A stretch of 64,000 nucleotides of DNA from Kordiimonadaceae bacterium (GCA_017640725.1 JAEPQB010000001.1:310001-374000), one strand, 5' to 3'; shown: positions 1 to 11,395, counted from the stretch's first letter. Translations and numbers: made by a program. The notes: generated from the sequence alone by a model not told the origin.

Positions 1-20
1 TGAAGCGCAAGGCGCCTTGA
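1..20 (+). CDS. possible 3' end of an upstream gene (glgB?)
   Basis: The first 20 bases can be read as the last codons of an open frame (K-R-K-A-P then TGA at 18-20). In glycogen operons of this layout the gene before glgC is often the branching enzyme glgB, which is otherwise absent here, so this may be its tail. Five codons cannot identify a gene; this is inference from context only. Confidence 0.2.
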
Positions 21-72
21 GTGACACTATTTGGAGTGGCTGCCTTGTTGGCGCCAATCGGGGGGAAAGATT

Positions 73-1335
73 ATGACACGATCGTCGGCACAACCACTGT
101 CGCGGCACACAATGGCTTACGTATTGGCCGGAGGGCGCGGCAGCCGCTTGAAAGAAATGACGGACAAGCGCGCGAAACCAGCTGTTTATTTTGGCGGCAA
201 AAGCAGGATTATCGATTTCGCGCTGTCCAACGCGATGAACTCCGGCATTCGTCGTATTGGCGTGGCGACACAATATAAAGCACATAGCCTAATTCGCCAT
301 ATGCAGCGCGGCTGGAACTTCTTCCGGGCCGAACGAAACGAGAGCTTTGACATTCTGCCCGCAAGCCAGCGTGTTTCTGAAACTCAGTGGTACGAAGGCA
401 CGGCGGACGCTGTGTATCAGAACATTGATATCATTGCCTCCTATGCTCCCAAATACATGGTCATTCTGGCCGGCGATCATGTCTATAAAATGGACTATGA
501 GCTGATGCTGGAGGAGCATGTAAACACCGGTGCCGACGTCACCATCGGCTGCCTGGAAGTAACACCAGAGGAAGCCAAAGGCTTTGGTGTGATGGGTGTT
601 GACGAAAAAGACCGGATAATCGATTTCCTAGAGAAACCTGCGGACCCGCCAACAATTCCGGGCAAACCCAACAAGTGTCTCGCCTCCATGGGCATTTATG
701 TTTTCAACACTGAGTTTTTGTTTGAAGAGTTGAAGCGTGACGCCGCTGACCCCAAGTCCGCCCGCGATTTTGGTAAAGATATCATCCCCCACATTGTGAA
801 GAACGGCTATGCCCATGCGCACCAGTTTACACGCTCTTGTGTGCGGGCCATCGCCGGCCATGAAGCTTACTGGCGCGATGTCGGCACGGTGGACAGTTAC
901 TGGGAAGCCAATCTGGACCTCACATCAATCGAGCCCGCGCTCAACCTCTACGACCAGGACTGGCCGATCTGGACCTACAGTGAAATTACGCCGCCCGCCA
1001 AGTTCGTGCATGACCAGGACGGTCGCCGCGGTGAAGCTATTAGCTCGCTGGTATCCGGTGGCTGCATCGTGTCTGGCGCCCATGTAGAGAATTGTCTGCT
1101 GTTCACGCGGGTTCATGCACATAGCTACAGTCACCTCGAAAACTCCGTGATCCAGCCTTACGTCACAATTGGCCGGGGTGCGCATCTGAAAAACGTGGTG
1201 GTTGACCGGGGTGTCGAAATCCCGCGCGGGCTTGTTGTTGGCGAAGACCCAGAGGAAGATGCACGCCGCTTCCGCCGAACAGACAAGGGTATTTGTCTGA
1301 TCACGCAAAATATGATCGACGCGCTGGAGGACTGA
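73..1335 (+). CDS. glgC: glucose-1-phosphate adenylyltransferase
   Basis: ADP-glucose pyrophosphorylase makes ADP-glucose from glucose-1-phosphate and ATP, the committed cytosolic step of bacterial glycogen synthesis. The protein has the N-terminal nucleotidyltransferase motif ([21 protein letters not shown]), the [20 protein letters not shown] segment, [11 protein letters not shown] and FLEKP, followed by a C-terminal left-handed beta-helix region. At 420 residues it matches the usual length of about 420. I chose the ATG at 73 over the TTG at 31 of the ORF track because it has a purine-rich GGGGGAAAGA just upstream and gives the normal N-terminus. It is the first complete gene of a same-strand run with glgA, glgX-malQ and pgm. 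Confidence 0.95.
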   Translation: MTRSSAQPLSRHTMAYVLAGGRGSRLKEMTDKRAKPAVYFGGKSRIIDFALSNAMNSGIRRIGVATQYKAHSLIRHMQRGWNFFRAERNESFDILPASQRVSETQWYEGTADAVYQNIDIIASYAPKYMVILAGDHVYKMDYELMLEEHVNTGADVTIGCLEVTPEEAKGFGVMGVDEKDRIIDFLEKPADPPTIPGKPNKCLASMGIYVFNTEFLFEELKRDAADPKSARDFGKDIIPHIVKNGYAHAHQFTRSCVRAIAGHEAYWRDVGTVDSYWEANLDLTSIEPALNLYDQDWPIWTYSEITPPAKFVHDQDGRRGEAISSLVSGGCIVSGAHVENCLLFTRVHAHSYSHLENSVIQPYVTIGRGAHLKNVVVDRGVEIPRGLVVGEDPEEDARRFRRTDKGICLITQNMIDALED

Positions 1336-1336
1336 A

Positions 1337-2776
1337 TTGGCCGGTCCTAAACGCATACTTTTCGCAGGGTCTGAATGCTTTCCGCTGATTAAAACCGGTG
1401 GACTTGCCGATGTCATGGGGGCGTTGCCCCCAGCGCTCGATAGCCGTGGCCTTGAGGTTTTTACGCTCCTGCCTGGTTTTCCGGCGGTTAAGGCTGGCGT
1501 GAAGCGCGCGAAGAAAGTGGGCGTTCTTTCTGACATTGCTGGCGGAAGCGTCAATATCCTGAAAGGCAAAAGCCCGACGGGCCAAACCATTCTGGTTGCT
1601 GACGCGCCGCACCTGTTCGACATCGACGGCAACCCATACCTGGATGCAAATGGCAAAGACCGGGCAGATAACGGCATTCGTTACGCCGCTTTCTCCGAAA
1701 TTGCTGCCAAAGTTGCTTTGGGTCAGGCATTCAAATGGAAAGCCGATGTTGTACATGCCCACGACTGGCAAGCCGGGCTGGTCGCGGCCTATCTGTCCCT
1801 AACGGAAGGACCGACCCCAAAAACTGTGTTCACAATCCACAATTTGGCGTTTCAGGGGCAGTTTCCAAAGTCTTTGATGCGCAAAATCGGCTTGCCTGCA
1901 CAGATGTTTCATCAGGACGGTGTTGAGTTTTGGGACAAAATCAGTTTCCTGAAAGCAGGCATTATTTATAGCGATTTGGTTACCACAGTCAGCCCCACCT
2001 ATGCCCGAGAAATTCAAACGGAAGAAGGCGGCATGGGTCTTGGCGGCCTGCTGAAAAAGCTCAACCACAAGCTCCATGGTATCGCCAACGGCATAGATAC
2101 TGAGGTGTGGAATCCAGAGACAGACGATGCCTTGCCAAAACCCTTTTCGAAGAAAGCTGTAGCAGGGAAAAAAGCGGCGAAAAAATCACTGCTTCAGCAT
2201 TTTGGCCTATCCCATAAAGCCAAAGGGCCATTATTTGGTGTCATCAGCCGATTGACCGAGCAAAAGGGGCTTGATCTGGTCGCGGCGTCACTCCCGCACA
2301 TCGTCGGTAACGATGCACAGCTGGTGCTGTTGGGCTCGGGCGACAAGGATTTGGAAGCAGTATTTGAAGAGGCGGCCAGAAATCATCCGAACCATGTTGG
2401 CGCCTTCATTGGATATGATGAGCAACTGGCGCATCAGGTGCAAGCGGGAGCGGACGTCATATTGGTACCGTCGCGCTTTGAACCTTGCGGCCTGACGCAG
2501 CTTTGCGCCATGCGGTACGGCAGTGTGCCGCTTGTTGCGCGTGTTGGTGGTCTTGCCGACACAGTGATTGACGCCAGCACAGCAGCGCTGAAGCACAAAC
2601 AAGGCACAGGCATACAATTTTCACCGGCCGGGTTCGATCCTTTCATTGCAGGGCTTGACCGGGCGCTTCAGCTTTACCAAGATAAAAAAACGTGGGTCCA
2701 AATCCGTCGCAATGGCATGAGGGAGGATGTTAGCTGGGCTTTGCCCGCCGCCGCCTATCATGCCCTGTATCAGTAA
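1337..2776 (+). CDS. glgA: glycogen synthase (GT5)
   Basis: Transfers glucose from ADP-glucose to the non-reducing end of alpha-1,4-glucan. The N-terminal KTGGLADVMGALP motif (ADP-glucose binding) and the C-terminal SRFEPCGLTQLCAMRYG motif identify a GT5 synthase; 479 residues is the normal length. The start is TTG, one base after the glgC stop; an excellent GGAGGA at 1326-1331 lies inside the last codons of glgC with 5 nt spacing, so translation is probably coupled. No ATG near the N-terminus would keep the KTGGL motif in its usual position around residue 20. Confidence 0.95.
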   Translation: MAGPKRILFAGSECFPLIKTGGLADVMGALPPALDSRGLEVFTLLPGFPAVKAGVKRAKKVGVLSDIAGGSVNILKGKSPTGQTILVADAPHLFDIDGNPYLDANGKDRADNGIRYAAFSEIAAKVALGQAFKWKADVVHAHDWQAGLVAAYLSLTEGPTPKTVFTIHNLAFQGQFPKSLMRKIGLPAQMFHQDGVEFWDKISFLKAGIIYSDLVTTVSPTYAREIQTEEGGMGLGGLLKKLNHKLHGIANGIDTEVWNPETDDALPKPFSKKAVAGKKAAKKSLLQHFGLSHKAKGPLFGVISRLTEQKGLDLVAASLPHIVGNDAQLVLLGSGDKDLEAVFEEAARNHPNHVGAFIGYDEQLAHQVQAGADVILVPSRFEPCGLTQLCAMRYGSVPLVARVGGLADTVIDASTAALKHKQGTGIQFSPAGFDPFIAGLDRALQLYQDKKTWVQIRRNGMREDVSWALPAAAYHALYQ

Positions 2777-2799
2777 CTGCTTAAGATTTGAGACCAATC

Positions 2800-5700
2800 A
2801 TGTCCGATCAATATGCCATCTGGCCCGGCAGGCCCTCGCCTCTTGGGAACCACACGTCCGATGACGGCGTCAATTTCGCGCTTTTCAGCAAGCATGCGGA
2901 AGCTGTCGAGCTTTGCCTGTTTTCGGATGATGGTTCACAGGAACTGGCGCGCCTCAAACTACCTGCGCGCACCGGTGATGTTTGGCACGGGTTTGTGCCG
3001 GGCCTGCAAGATGGTCAGCTGTATGGCTACCGGGTGTATGGCCCGTATGCGCCAGAAGAAGGCCACCGATTTAACGCCAACAAACTGCTGCTCGACCCCT
3101 ATGCGCGTATTCTGGAAGGCGAATTTGTCTTCGATGATGCACTGTTTGGGTTTTCGCGCGCCGCCCCAATTGCGGACCTGTCGTTTGACGCAAACGATAG
3201 CGCGCCTTTCATGCCCAAATGTGTGGTGGGCTCTGTACCAAAATCAAGCGCAAAAGCGCCTAAACCGGATGTCAGCTGGACAGAAACTGTTGTCTACGAA
3301 GCCCATGTAAAAGGCGCAACAATCGGACATACCGGCGTGCCCAAAAAAGTACGCGGCACGTTTGAGGGGCTCTCGTCCCCGAAAATGCTCGCTCACCTCA
3401 AGAAGCTGGGCGTCACAAGTATAGAGCTGTTGCCCGTGCAGGCGCATTTCAGTGAACCCCGTTTAACTGAAATGGGGCTCAGCAACTATTGGGGCTACAA
3501 CAGCATCGCCTTTTTTGCCCCTCATCCCAGCTTTATTGGCCCCGCTGGCCTGCAATCATTCCGCAAAATGGTCCGCGCCTTTCACAAAGCAGGCATCGAA
3601 GTCATTCTGGATGTGGTTTTCAACCATACGGCAGAAAGCTGGGAACTTGGCCCAACCCTGTCATTTCGGGGCATTGACAACGCCAGCTACTATCGGCTTG
3701 CCGAGGACAAGCGCTACTATTCGAATGAAACAGGCTGTGGCAATGCCCTGAATATGGATAACCCCTATGTGCTCCGCATGGTGATGGACTCTTTGCGCTA
3801 TTGGGTGCAGGAAATGGAAGTGGATGGCTTTCGGTTTGACCTTGCCACCACGCTCGCCCGCACTGGCGGCCAATACCAATCCGACAGCCCATTCCTGACA
3901 GCCATAGCCCAAGACCCTGTATTGTCGCAAACAAAGCTGATCGCAGAGCCATGGGATATTGGCCATGACGGCTATAAGCTGGGGGCATTCCCCTCTCAGT
4001 TTGCTGAATGGAACGACAAATACCGCGACACGGTGCGCCGATTTTGGCGCGGGGAGCGGTTTGTATTGCCAGCGCTGGCAGACGCCCTGTTGGGCTCTGC
4101 GGGCACCTTCGAACACAACAGCAGCGAAAGCTTCCGCTCCATCAACTATGTGGCGTCACATGACGGATTTACGCTCCATGACCTCGTCTCCTACAATGAC
4201 AGATACAATTGGGCAAACGGCGAAGAAAACCGCGATGGTCACAGCCATAACTTCAGCGATAATTGCGGCTCTGAAGGTCCGTCCGAAAATGCAGAAGTGC
4301 TTTTGCGTCGTCGCAAGCGGGCGCGCAACCTGCTGACAACCGTATTCGTCAGCCAAGGCATACCGATGATTTTGGCGGGTGACGAGTTTGGCAACAGCCA
4401 GCAGGGCAACAATAACGCCTACTGCCAGGACAATGACATTTCTTGGCTGGACTGGGCGGGCGCTGATACGAGTTTGGCAGAATTCACCACCGGCCTTGCT
4501 GAGCTTCGGAAAAGTCATCCGGTGCTGGCGCGTCCCAAATACCTGCATGGTCAGGACCGGGCAGAGAACGGCCTCAAGGATGTGACCTGGATCGCCGAAA
4601 CAGGCAACGAGTTGCAGCCAGACGAATGGCATCATGAACACCGGCACGCAATCGGCATGATGTTATGTTCAGACGCTGGAACATACTTGGATTCAAAGGG
4701 CGATCCCCAGAGCGGCGCCACACTGCTCATCATTTTCAATAATGGCTTCTCGGAGATCGATTTCCATTTGCCACTTGATGGCACCTGGGAGGTGCTATTG
4801 GACACGGCAAACGACCTGCCCTTCGCCAGCCGCAGTGTGGGCATGTCTTTGCAGGTGGCCGGTGAGAGCGCCTTGGTCCTTAAATCAGATGGCAAAGGCT
4901 TGAGCCGAACCAGAGTAGCGGACGGCGTTAGCGAACTCGCGACCCATTACGGGGTCGTGGACGGCTTTTTTGATCTTTCCGGCAAAAACCATATCGCAAG
5001 CCAGGAAACCAAGCGCGCGCTTTTGGAAGCGATGGGACTGGACCTTTCGACAAGCGAGGGTTTGGATGCAGCGCTCAAGCTGAAGCATAAGGAAGAAACA
5101 GCCACACTGCCGCCGACGATGGTCATGATCAAAGGCGCGGACATGGCAATGCCGGTTCAGCTGCCAGCCGACCTTTCTGCGACGGAAGCTGAATGGGTCA
5201 TCTTGCTTGAGAGTGGTGAGCGGATCAAAGGCACCTCTTCACTGGTGCCCGCGGGTGTCGCACATGGGCGTGGTGGTGATGCGTATCGCAGCTATACATG
5301 CATTCTGCCGCCTGATATTCCGCTTGGATACCATCGCTTTTTGCTGAAGGCACCGTTTGAGGCAGACTGCCATCTGATTTACGCGCCGGAAAAAGCAGAA
5401 TCTTTGCGCCACGCGGGCAAACAATGGGGCCTGATGGTGCCGCTCTATGGCCTCAAGTCAGACAAAAACCTGGGCATTGGCGATTTTGACGACCTGGCCA
5501 CGGTGGCCGAGTTTGCAGCGTCTCAAGGGGCAAGCTTCATCGGCCTCAACCCGGTTCATGCGCTGTTCCCAAAAGCGGCACAGAACAGAAGCCCCTATTC
5601 TCCTTCAAGCCGCACATTCATCAATGTTCTGCATATTGCGCCGCACCTTATTCCCGAACTGACGGACGGCGAAAACGGACGCGCCTTCATAGAAAAGCTG

Positions 5701-7071
5701 ATTGAAAGCCCAGAGGCTCAAGCGGCCCGCAGCGCAGAGCTTGTTGATTATGAAACTGTCATAAAGCTCAAGTTCGAAGCTTACCGCGGAGCCTTCCGCA
5801 TTTTGGATGGTCTACCAGAAGGGCATCTCAGAAAAATCGCCTTCACATCTTACTGCGCCGACAAGGGTGAGCCCCTTTATAAGCATGCACTATTTGACGT
5901 GTTGTCAGAGCATTTCCTGGCGCAAGACCCAGACCTGATGCTGTGGCAACAATGGCCCACTGTGTACCAGGACCATGCTTCTGAGGAAGTGAAGTCTTTC
6001 GCGGAAGATCATGCTGATCATATCCGTTTCTATATGTATTTACAGTGGATTGCAGATACCCAGCTCGCAGCGGCACAGTCCCGCGCCAAGTCTGCTGGCA
6101 TGAGTGTTGGCATTTATCTGGACCTTGCCGTTGGCATGGTGCCGGGGGGCGCCGAAACCTGGGGTGGCTTCAAAACGGTAGCAAACGGCGTCAGCCTGGG
6201 TGCGCCGCCAGATGCAGCAAGCCCGGCCGGTCAGGTTTGGGATCTGGCCCCTTTGAATCCACACCGCCTGGCAGAAACAGGGTTCCGGCACTTTGTGATG
6301 ACGGTGCGCTCGATCATGGCTCAGTCGGGCCTTGTGCGGATCGATCATATATTGGGTATTAACCGCAGTTATTGGGTACCAACGGACGGCGAAACGCCAG
6401 GCGCCTATGTGAACTATCCACTGGAAGACCTTATCGCAATCATCGCCCTTGAGAGCGAACGTGTGGGCTGCGCAGTTATCGGTGAGGACCTTGGCACAGT
6501 GCCGGAAGGCCTGAGGCCTAAGCTCAACGGGGCCAACATTTTTGGCTGCGCCCTGATGTATTTCGAACAAGACGAAAATGGCCATTTCATTGAGCCACAG
6601 GATTACCGGGCCAGTGCGCTCGCGTCGATCAGCAACCATGACTTCCCCACACTTGCCGGATACTGGCGCGGTGAAGACTTTGCCTGGCGGCGCGATCTCG
6701 GCATTGGTGATGACCCGGAGCAGCTCGCCGCCGACGAAGGCAAGCGCTATGCTGACAAATGTGCGCTGCTTCGCATGCTGAAACAGTATGGACTTCTGCC
6801 CATCGGGATGAACCCCGAAGAGCCGCCAGAAGAAATGACTGAGGAGCTGTCTATTGCATTGCATGAGCTGCTCGGCTCAACCCGGTCGCTTGTCGCCGCT
6901 TGCCAGCTTGAAGACCTGTTGGGGCTAACCGGGCAGCCTAATGTGCCCGGCACCAGGCATGAGCAACCCAATTGGCAGCGCAAAATTCCGATTAATGTCG
7001 GCAAACTGTCAGAAAACGAGGGCATTGTGCGCCACATGCAGGCACTGCATGATGCTCGAAGAACTGGATAG
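2800..7071 (+). CDS. GlgX-MalQ fusion: glycogen debranching enzyme + 4-alpha-glucanotransferase
   Basis: One open frame of 1423 residues carries two complete glucan enzymes. Residues 1 to about 700 are GlgX: a CBM48-like N-terminus, then the GH13 regions DVVFNH, DGFRFD (nucleophile D347), AEPWDIG (acid/base E383) and ASHDGFTLHD (D455). From about residue 705 a full MalQ (GH77) begins at ELATHYGVVDGFFDL and continues with VPLYGLKSDKNLGIGDF, SPYSPSSR, RIDHILG (nucleophile D1182), GEDLGTVPEG (E1229) and NHDFPTLAGYW (D1281). All six expected catalytic residues are present. GlgX removes alpha-1,6 side chains left by phosphorylase and MalQ disproportionates the released maltooligosaccharides, so the fusion joins consecutive steps of glycogen recycling. 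I took the ATG at 2800 rather than the TTG at 2788. No start codon is visible at the MalQ junction. Confidence 0.93.
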   Translation: MSDQYAIWPGRPSPLGNHTSDDGVNFALFSKHAEAVELCLFSDDGSQELARLKLPARTGDVWHGFVPGLQDGQLYGYRVYGPYAPEEGHRFNANKLLLDPYARILEGEFVFDDALFGFSRAAPIADLSFDANDSAPFMPKCVVGSVPKSSAKAPKPDVSWTETVVYEAHVKGATIGHTGVPKKVRGTFEGLSSPKMLAHLKKLGVTSIELLPVQAHFSEPRLTEMGLSNYWGYNSIAFFAPHPSFIGPAGLQSFRKMVRAFHKAGIEVILDVVFNHTAESWELGPTLSFRGIDNASYYRLAEDKRYYSNETGCGNALNMDNPYVLRMVMDSLRYWVQEMEVDGFRFDLATTLARTGGQYQSDSPFLTAIAQDPVLSQTKLIAEPWDIGHDGYKLGAFPSQFAEWNDKYRDTVRRFWRGERFVLPALADALLGSAGTFEHNSSESFRSINYVASHDGFTLHDLVSYNDRYNWANGEENRDGHSHNFSDNCGSEGPSENAEVLLRRRKRARNLLTTVFVSQGIPMILAGDEFGNSQQGNNNAYCQDNDISWLDWAGADTSLAEFTTGLAELRKSHPVLARPKYLHGQDRAENGLKDVTWIAETGNELQPDEWHHEHRHAIGMMLCSDAGTYLDSKGDPQSGATLLIIFNNGFSEIDFHLPLDGTWEVLLDTANDLPFASRSVGMSLQVAGESALVLKSDGKGLSRTRVADGVSELATHYGVVDGFFDLSGKNHIASQETKRALLEAMGLDLSTSEGLDAALKLKHKEETATLPPTMVMIKGADMAMPVQLPADLSATEAEWVILLESGERIKGTSSLVPAGVAHGRGGDAYRSYTCILPPDIPLGYHRFLLKAPFEADCHLIYAPEKAESLRHAGKQWGLMVPLYGLKSDKNLGIGDFDDLATVAEFAASQGASFIGLNPVHALFPKAAQNRSPYSPSSRTFINVLHIAPHLIPELTDGENGRAFIEKLIESPEAQAARSAELVDYETVIKLKFEAYRGAFRILDGLPEGHLRKIAFTSYCADKGEPLYKHALFDVLSEHFLAQDPDLMLWQQWPTVYQDHASEEVKSFAEDHADHIRFYMYLQWIADTQLAAAQSRAKSAGMSVGIYLDLAVGMVPGGAETWGGFKTVANGVSLGAPPDAASPAGQVWDLAPLNPHRLAETGFRHFVMTVRSIMAQSGLVRIDHILGINRSYWVPTDGETPGAYVNYPLEDLIAIIALESERVGCAVIGEDLGTVPEGLRPKLNGANIFGCALMYFEQDENGHFIEPQDYRASALASISNHDFPTLAGYWRGEDFAWRRDLGIGDDPEQLAADEGKRYADKCALLRMLKQYGLLPIGMNPEEPPEEMTEELSIALHELLGSTRSLVAACQLEDLLGLTGQPNVPGTRHEQPNWQRKIPINVGKLSENEGIVRHMQALHDARRTG

Positions 7072-8715
<1,644 letters not shown>

Positions 8716-8722
8716 ACCCGCC

Positions 8723-8751
8723 CTGACAAACGCGCGCAATTAAACTATAGT
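8723..8751 (+). promoter_or_regulatory. sigma70-type promoter for the S9 peptidase gene
   Basis: CTGACA (8723-8728) and TATAGT (8746-8751) are separated by exactly 17 bases and match 5 of 6 consensus positions each. They lie about 30 bases upstream of the gene at 8782, which has its own GGGAGG ribosome site at 8771-8776. This makes the peptidase a separate transcription unit from the glycogen operon. Confidence 0.7.
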
Positions 8752-8781
8752 GCCCTTCTGCATCAGATTTGGGAGGGTCTT

Positions 8782-10806
8782 ATGAAACGAATTCTATGTG
8801 CAGCGATCGCTGCAATTGCTCTGCTTGCCACGTCCGTGTCAGCGGCAGATACCATCACGCCAGAAATGTACATGAACTGGGAGCGGGTCAACGATGCGCA
8901 GCTCTCGCCTGACGGCAGTCAGGTCGCCTACGTTCGCTCGCGTGTGGATGAAATGAATGACCGCTGGCAGTCAGAAATCTGGCTGATGAACGCGGACGGT
9001 AGCAAGAACCGCTTTTTGGTCAAAGGCTCTGGCCTGCGCTGGTCACCTGCTGGCGATCGTATTGCATATGTTGCGCAAGCAGACGATGACACCCGTCAGG
9101 TTTTTGTGCGCTGGATGGATGACGAAGGCGCTGTGAGCCAGCTCACCCACGTTCAAAACGCACCGCGCATGATCAGATGGGCGCCAGATGGATCTGCAAT
9201 CGCGTTCCGCGCGCGCGTGCCGGCAAAAAGCGACTGGGCCATCAAAATCGCAGCCCCGCCGAAAGGTGCCAAGTGGCAGAAGAATGCCACCGTTATTGAC
9301 GACCTGCACTACCGGCAGGACCGTGTTGGCATGATTGCGGGATACGACCATTTGTTTATGGTGCCGTCTGAGGGTGGCACAGCCCGCCAGCTCACCAGTG
9401 GCAAGTGGCACACAGTGTCGCGTTTCTCCGGCATGATTGGCAACGCGCCTTTTGCTTTCACACCAGATAGTGCGTCGATCATTTTTGATGGCAATGGCCC
9501 TGGCGGTGACCCAGACGAAACGCAAAGCACGTCGAACATTCACAAATTGGATATTGCGAGCGGCGAAATCACGCAGTTAACGCAAGAGTTTGGTTATTGG
9601 GCAAACCCAGCCGTGAGCCCAAATGGTGAAACCATTGTCTATTCTGGCAAGTCTGACATCGCGTCCACCTATGGACGCGACCAAGTCCGCGCCATTGGAA
9701 CAGACGGCTCCAATGAGCGCCTAATCAATGATGATCTGCCAGCAGGTGCTGGCGGCTTCATGTTTAGCCGCCGCAATGACCGGGTCTATTTCTCGGTGCG
9801 CACGGAAGGCGACATCCAGATCATGCGGCTCCGCTTGAATGGCCGCATCGAGGCCATCACCGAAGGCATGCATCAGGTCACCATGACCAGCATGACCGAA
9901 GCCGGTGTTTTTGTTGGCCGTTACCGCGACCCGGACACCGACTTTAACCTGGTGATTGGCGACGTGTCAGACGGTGAAATCACACAACTCACTGACCTGA
10001 ACGCAGATGTCATGGCAGGCATCACACCAGGTGCCGTTGAAGAAATCTGGTACGACAGCAGCGACGACACCCGTGTTCAGGGCTGGGTGATGACACCGCC
10101 TGACTTCGATGCCAGCAAAAAATACCCGCTTCTTTTGTACATCCACGGCGGGCCGCACGGCATGTACGGCGTGAACTTCAACTTCCTTTGGCAGGCGCTC
10201 GCAGCCCGGGGGTACGTGGTGGTTTATACAAACCCGCGCGGTTCGGTTGGGTATGGCTCTGATTTCGCCAATGCAATCGACAACCGCTATCCCGGTCGCC
10301 GCGATTTTGATGACCTGATGGCGGGCGTCGATACTGTGGTTGGTCGTGGCATCATCGACGAAAGCCAGATGTATGTGGCGGGCTGCTCGGGTGGCGGTGT
10401 GCTCACCACCTGGACTGTAGGTAATACCGAGCGGTTCGCGGGTGCGGCAGCCTTGTGCCCGGTTATCAACTGGATCAGCTTCGCCGGCACCGCCGACATC
10501 GTGAGCTGGGGCTACAAGCGTTTTCGCACACCTTGGTGGGAAGACCCGGACCTGTGGATCAAACACAGCCCGCTTGCGCGCGCACCGTATATCAAAACAC
10601 CCACGCTCTTTATGACTGGTGACAAAGACTTGCGCACCCCGCTCGCGCAGGCCGAAGAGATGTACTCTGCACTGAAGGTGCTCGGCACACCGACAAAACT
10701 GGTTGTAATCCACGGCGAGTATCACGGCACTACCAGCATTCCATCCAACATGCTGCGAACCGTTGAAATCCTCGACAAATGGTTCAAGCAGTGGAAAAAG
10801 GAATAG
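8782..10806 (+). CDS. secreted S9-family (prolyl oligopeptidase type) peptidase
   Basis: A 674-residue serine peptidase with an N-terminal signal peptide (MKRILCAAIAAIALLATSVSA). The first two thirds form a WD40/TolB-like beta-propeller with repeated segments such as LSPDGSQVAYVRS and VSPNGETIVYSG. The C-terminal alpha/beta-hydrolase domain has the oxyanion segment YIHGGPHGMYG and a complete triad: S536 in GCSGGG, D616 in GDKDLRT and H648 in HGEYHG. Such enzymes (acylaminoacyl-peptidase/dipeptidyl-peptidase relatives) trim peptides outside the cytoplasm. The substrate cannot be told from sequence. It has its own promoter and a terminator just after the stop. Confidence 0.9.
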   Translation: MKRILCAAIAAIALLATSVSAADTITPEMYMNWERVNDAQLSPDGSQVAYVRSRVDEMNDRWQSEIWLMNADGSKNRFLVKGSGLRWSPAGDRIAYVAQADDDTRQVFVRWMDDEGAVSQLTHVQNAPRMIRWAPDGSAIAFRARVPAKSDWAIKIAAPPKGAKWQKNATVIDDLHYRQDRVGMIAGYDHLFMVPSEGGTARQLTSGKWHTVSRFSGMIGNAPFAFTPDSASIIFDGNGPGGDPDETQSTSNIHKLDIASGEITQLTQEFGYWANPAVSPNGETIVYSGKSDIASTYGRDQVRAIGTDGSNERLINDDLPAGAGGFMFSRRNDRVYFSVRTEGDIQIMRLRLNGRIEAITEGMHQVTMTSMTEAGVFVGRYRDPDTDFNLVIGDVSDGEITQLTDLNADVMAGITPGAVEEIWYDSSDDTRVQGWVMTPPDFDASKKYPLLLYIHGGPHGMYGVNFNFLWQALAARGYVVVYTNPRGSVGYGSDFANAIDNRYPGRRDFDDLMAGVDTVVGRGIIDESQMYVAGCSGGGVLTTWTVGNTERFAGAAALCPVINWISFAGTADIVSWGYKRFRTPWWEDPDLWIKHSPLARAPYIKTPTLFMTGDKDLRTPLAQAEEMYSALKVLGTPTKLVVIHGEYHGTTSIPSNMLRTVEILDKWFKQWKKE

Positions 10807-10815
10807 GCGTTTGCC

Positions 10816-11268
10816 TCAGTAGTCCTTGTAAGGGGCGGCTGCGGCCGCCTTTTTCATGCGCTGTGCGTCGATATAGCGGCGGGCGCCCATGAAGCCACCC
10901 AAGGCAACAACACAGCTGACAACGGCTCCCCAAACAAGGTCAACTGCCAACACAATGAAGGGCCAGCCCTGCAGGGTGGCATAATTGGTCAAATCATAGG
11001 TGCCGTAAGCTACAAGGCCCAGAACCGCGCCGTTCAGCCCGGCTTTCTTCCTGTTGTTTCTAAGGGCTGCAGGCACACTCACCAAATAAACAATGCCCGC
11101 GACATAGAGGAAATAGAAAACAAATGCGGCAGGCCAGATGATCTGTTCCCGCATTATATAACCGAGATGCTCCGCATAAAAATCACTCGCGACAAACGCA
11201 AGCCAAATACCATCCAAAATGGCAAACGCGATAAAGGCCTCTAGATAGGCGCGACCAAAAAGCTTCAT
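10816..11268 (-). CDS. DUF2177 family membrane protein
   Basis: A 150-residue protein with about four membrane segments, recognised as DUF2177 by an N-terminal LDGIWLAFVASDFYAEHLG and the central YGTYDLTNYATLQGW. Function unknown. The C-terminus is a low-complexity KKAAAAAPYKDY; the codons of its alanine run also form the stem of the apparent terminator of the convergent peptidase gene. A GGAGG lies just upstream of the ATG. It diverges from the isoaspartyl peptidase gene across a 127-bp spacer holding a 13-bp direct repeat. Confidence 0.85.
   Translation of the reverse strand: MKLFGRAYLEAFIAFAILDGIWLAFVASDFYAEHLGYIMREQIIWPAAFVFYFLYVAGIVYLVSVPAALRNNRKKAGLNGAVLGLVAYGTYDLTNYATLQGWPFIVLAVDLVWGAVVSCVVALGGFMGARRYIDAQRMKKAAAAAPYKDY
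10834..10854 (+). terminator. rho-independent terminator inside the convergent DUF2177 gene
   Basis: GGCGGC (10834-10839), loop TGCG, GCCGCC (10844-10849) followed directly by TTTTT. It lies 28 bases after the stop of the S9 peptidase gene on the plus strand and overlaps the last codons of the convergent DUF2177 gene. Confidence 0.65.
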
Positions 11269-11290
11269 GATGTCCTCCTGATATCGCCCT

Positions 11291-11363
11291 TTAAACGATC
11301 ACAAATTGCAGGCGGATTAAATTGGGGCTTCAATTGGCGGCACTCCCGCGTTAAACGATCACA
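11291..11363. repeat. 13-bp direct repeat TTAAACGATCACA, two copies 60 bp apart
   Basis: The 13-mer TTAAACGATCACA occurs at 11291-11303 and 11351-11363, exactly 60 bases apart, and both copies are followed within one or two bases by AATTG. The pair fills the spacer between the divergent DUF2177 and iaaA genes. This placement and helically phased spacing would suit an operator pair, but no regulator is identified. Confidence 0.6.
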
Positions 11364-11395
11364 GAAATTGATCCCAATTCAGGAATAGCACACTC

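Noticed and set aside
6040-6864. 274-aa minus-strand ORF
   Set aside because: Antisense to the MalQ half of the fusion; MalQ catalytic motifs lie on the other strand here.
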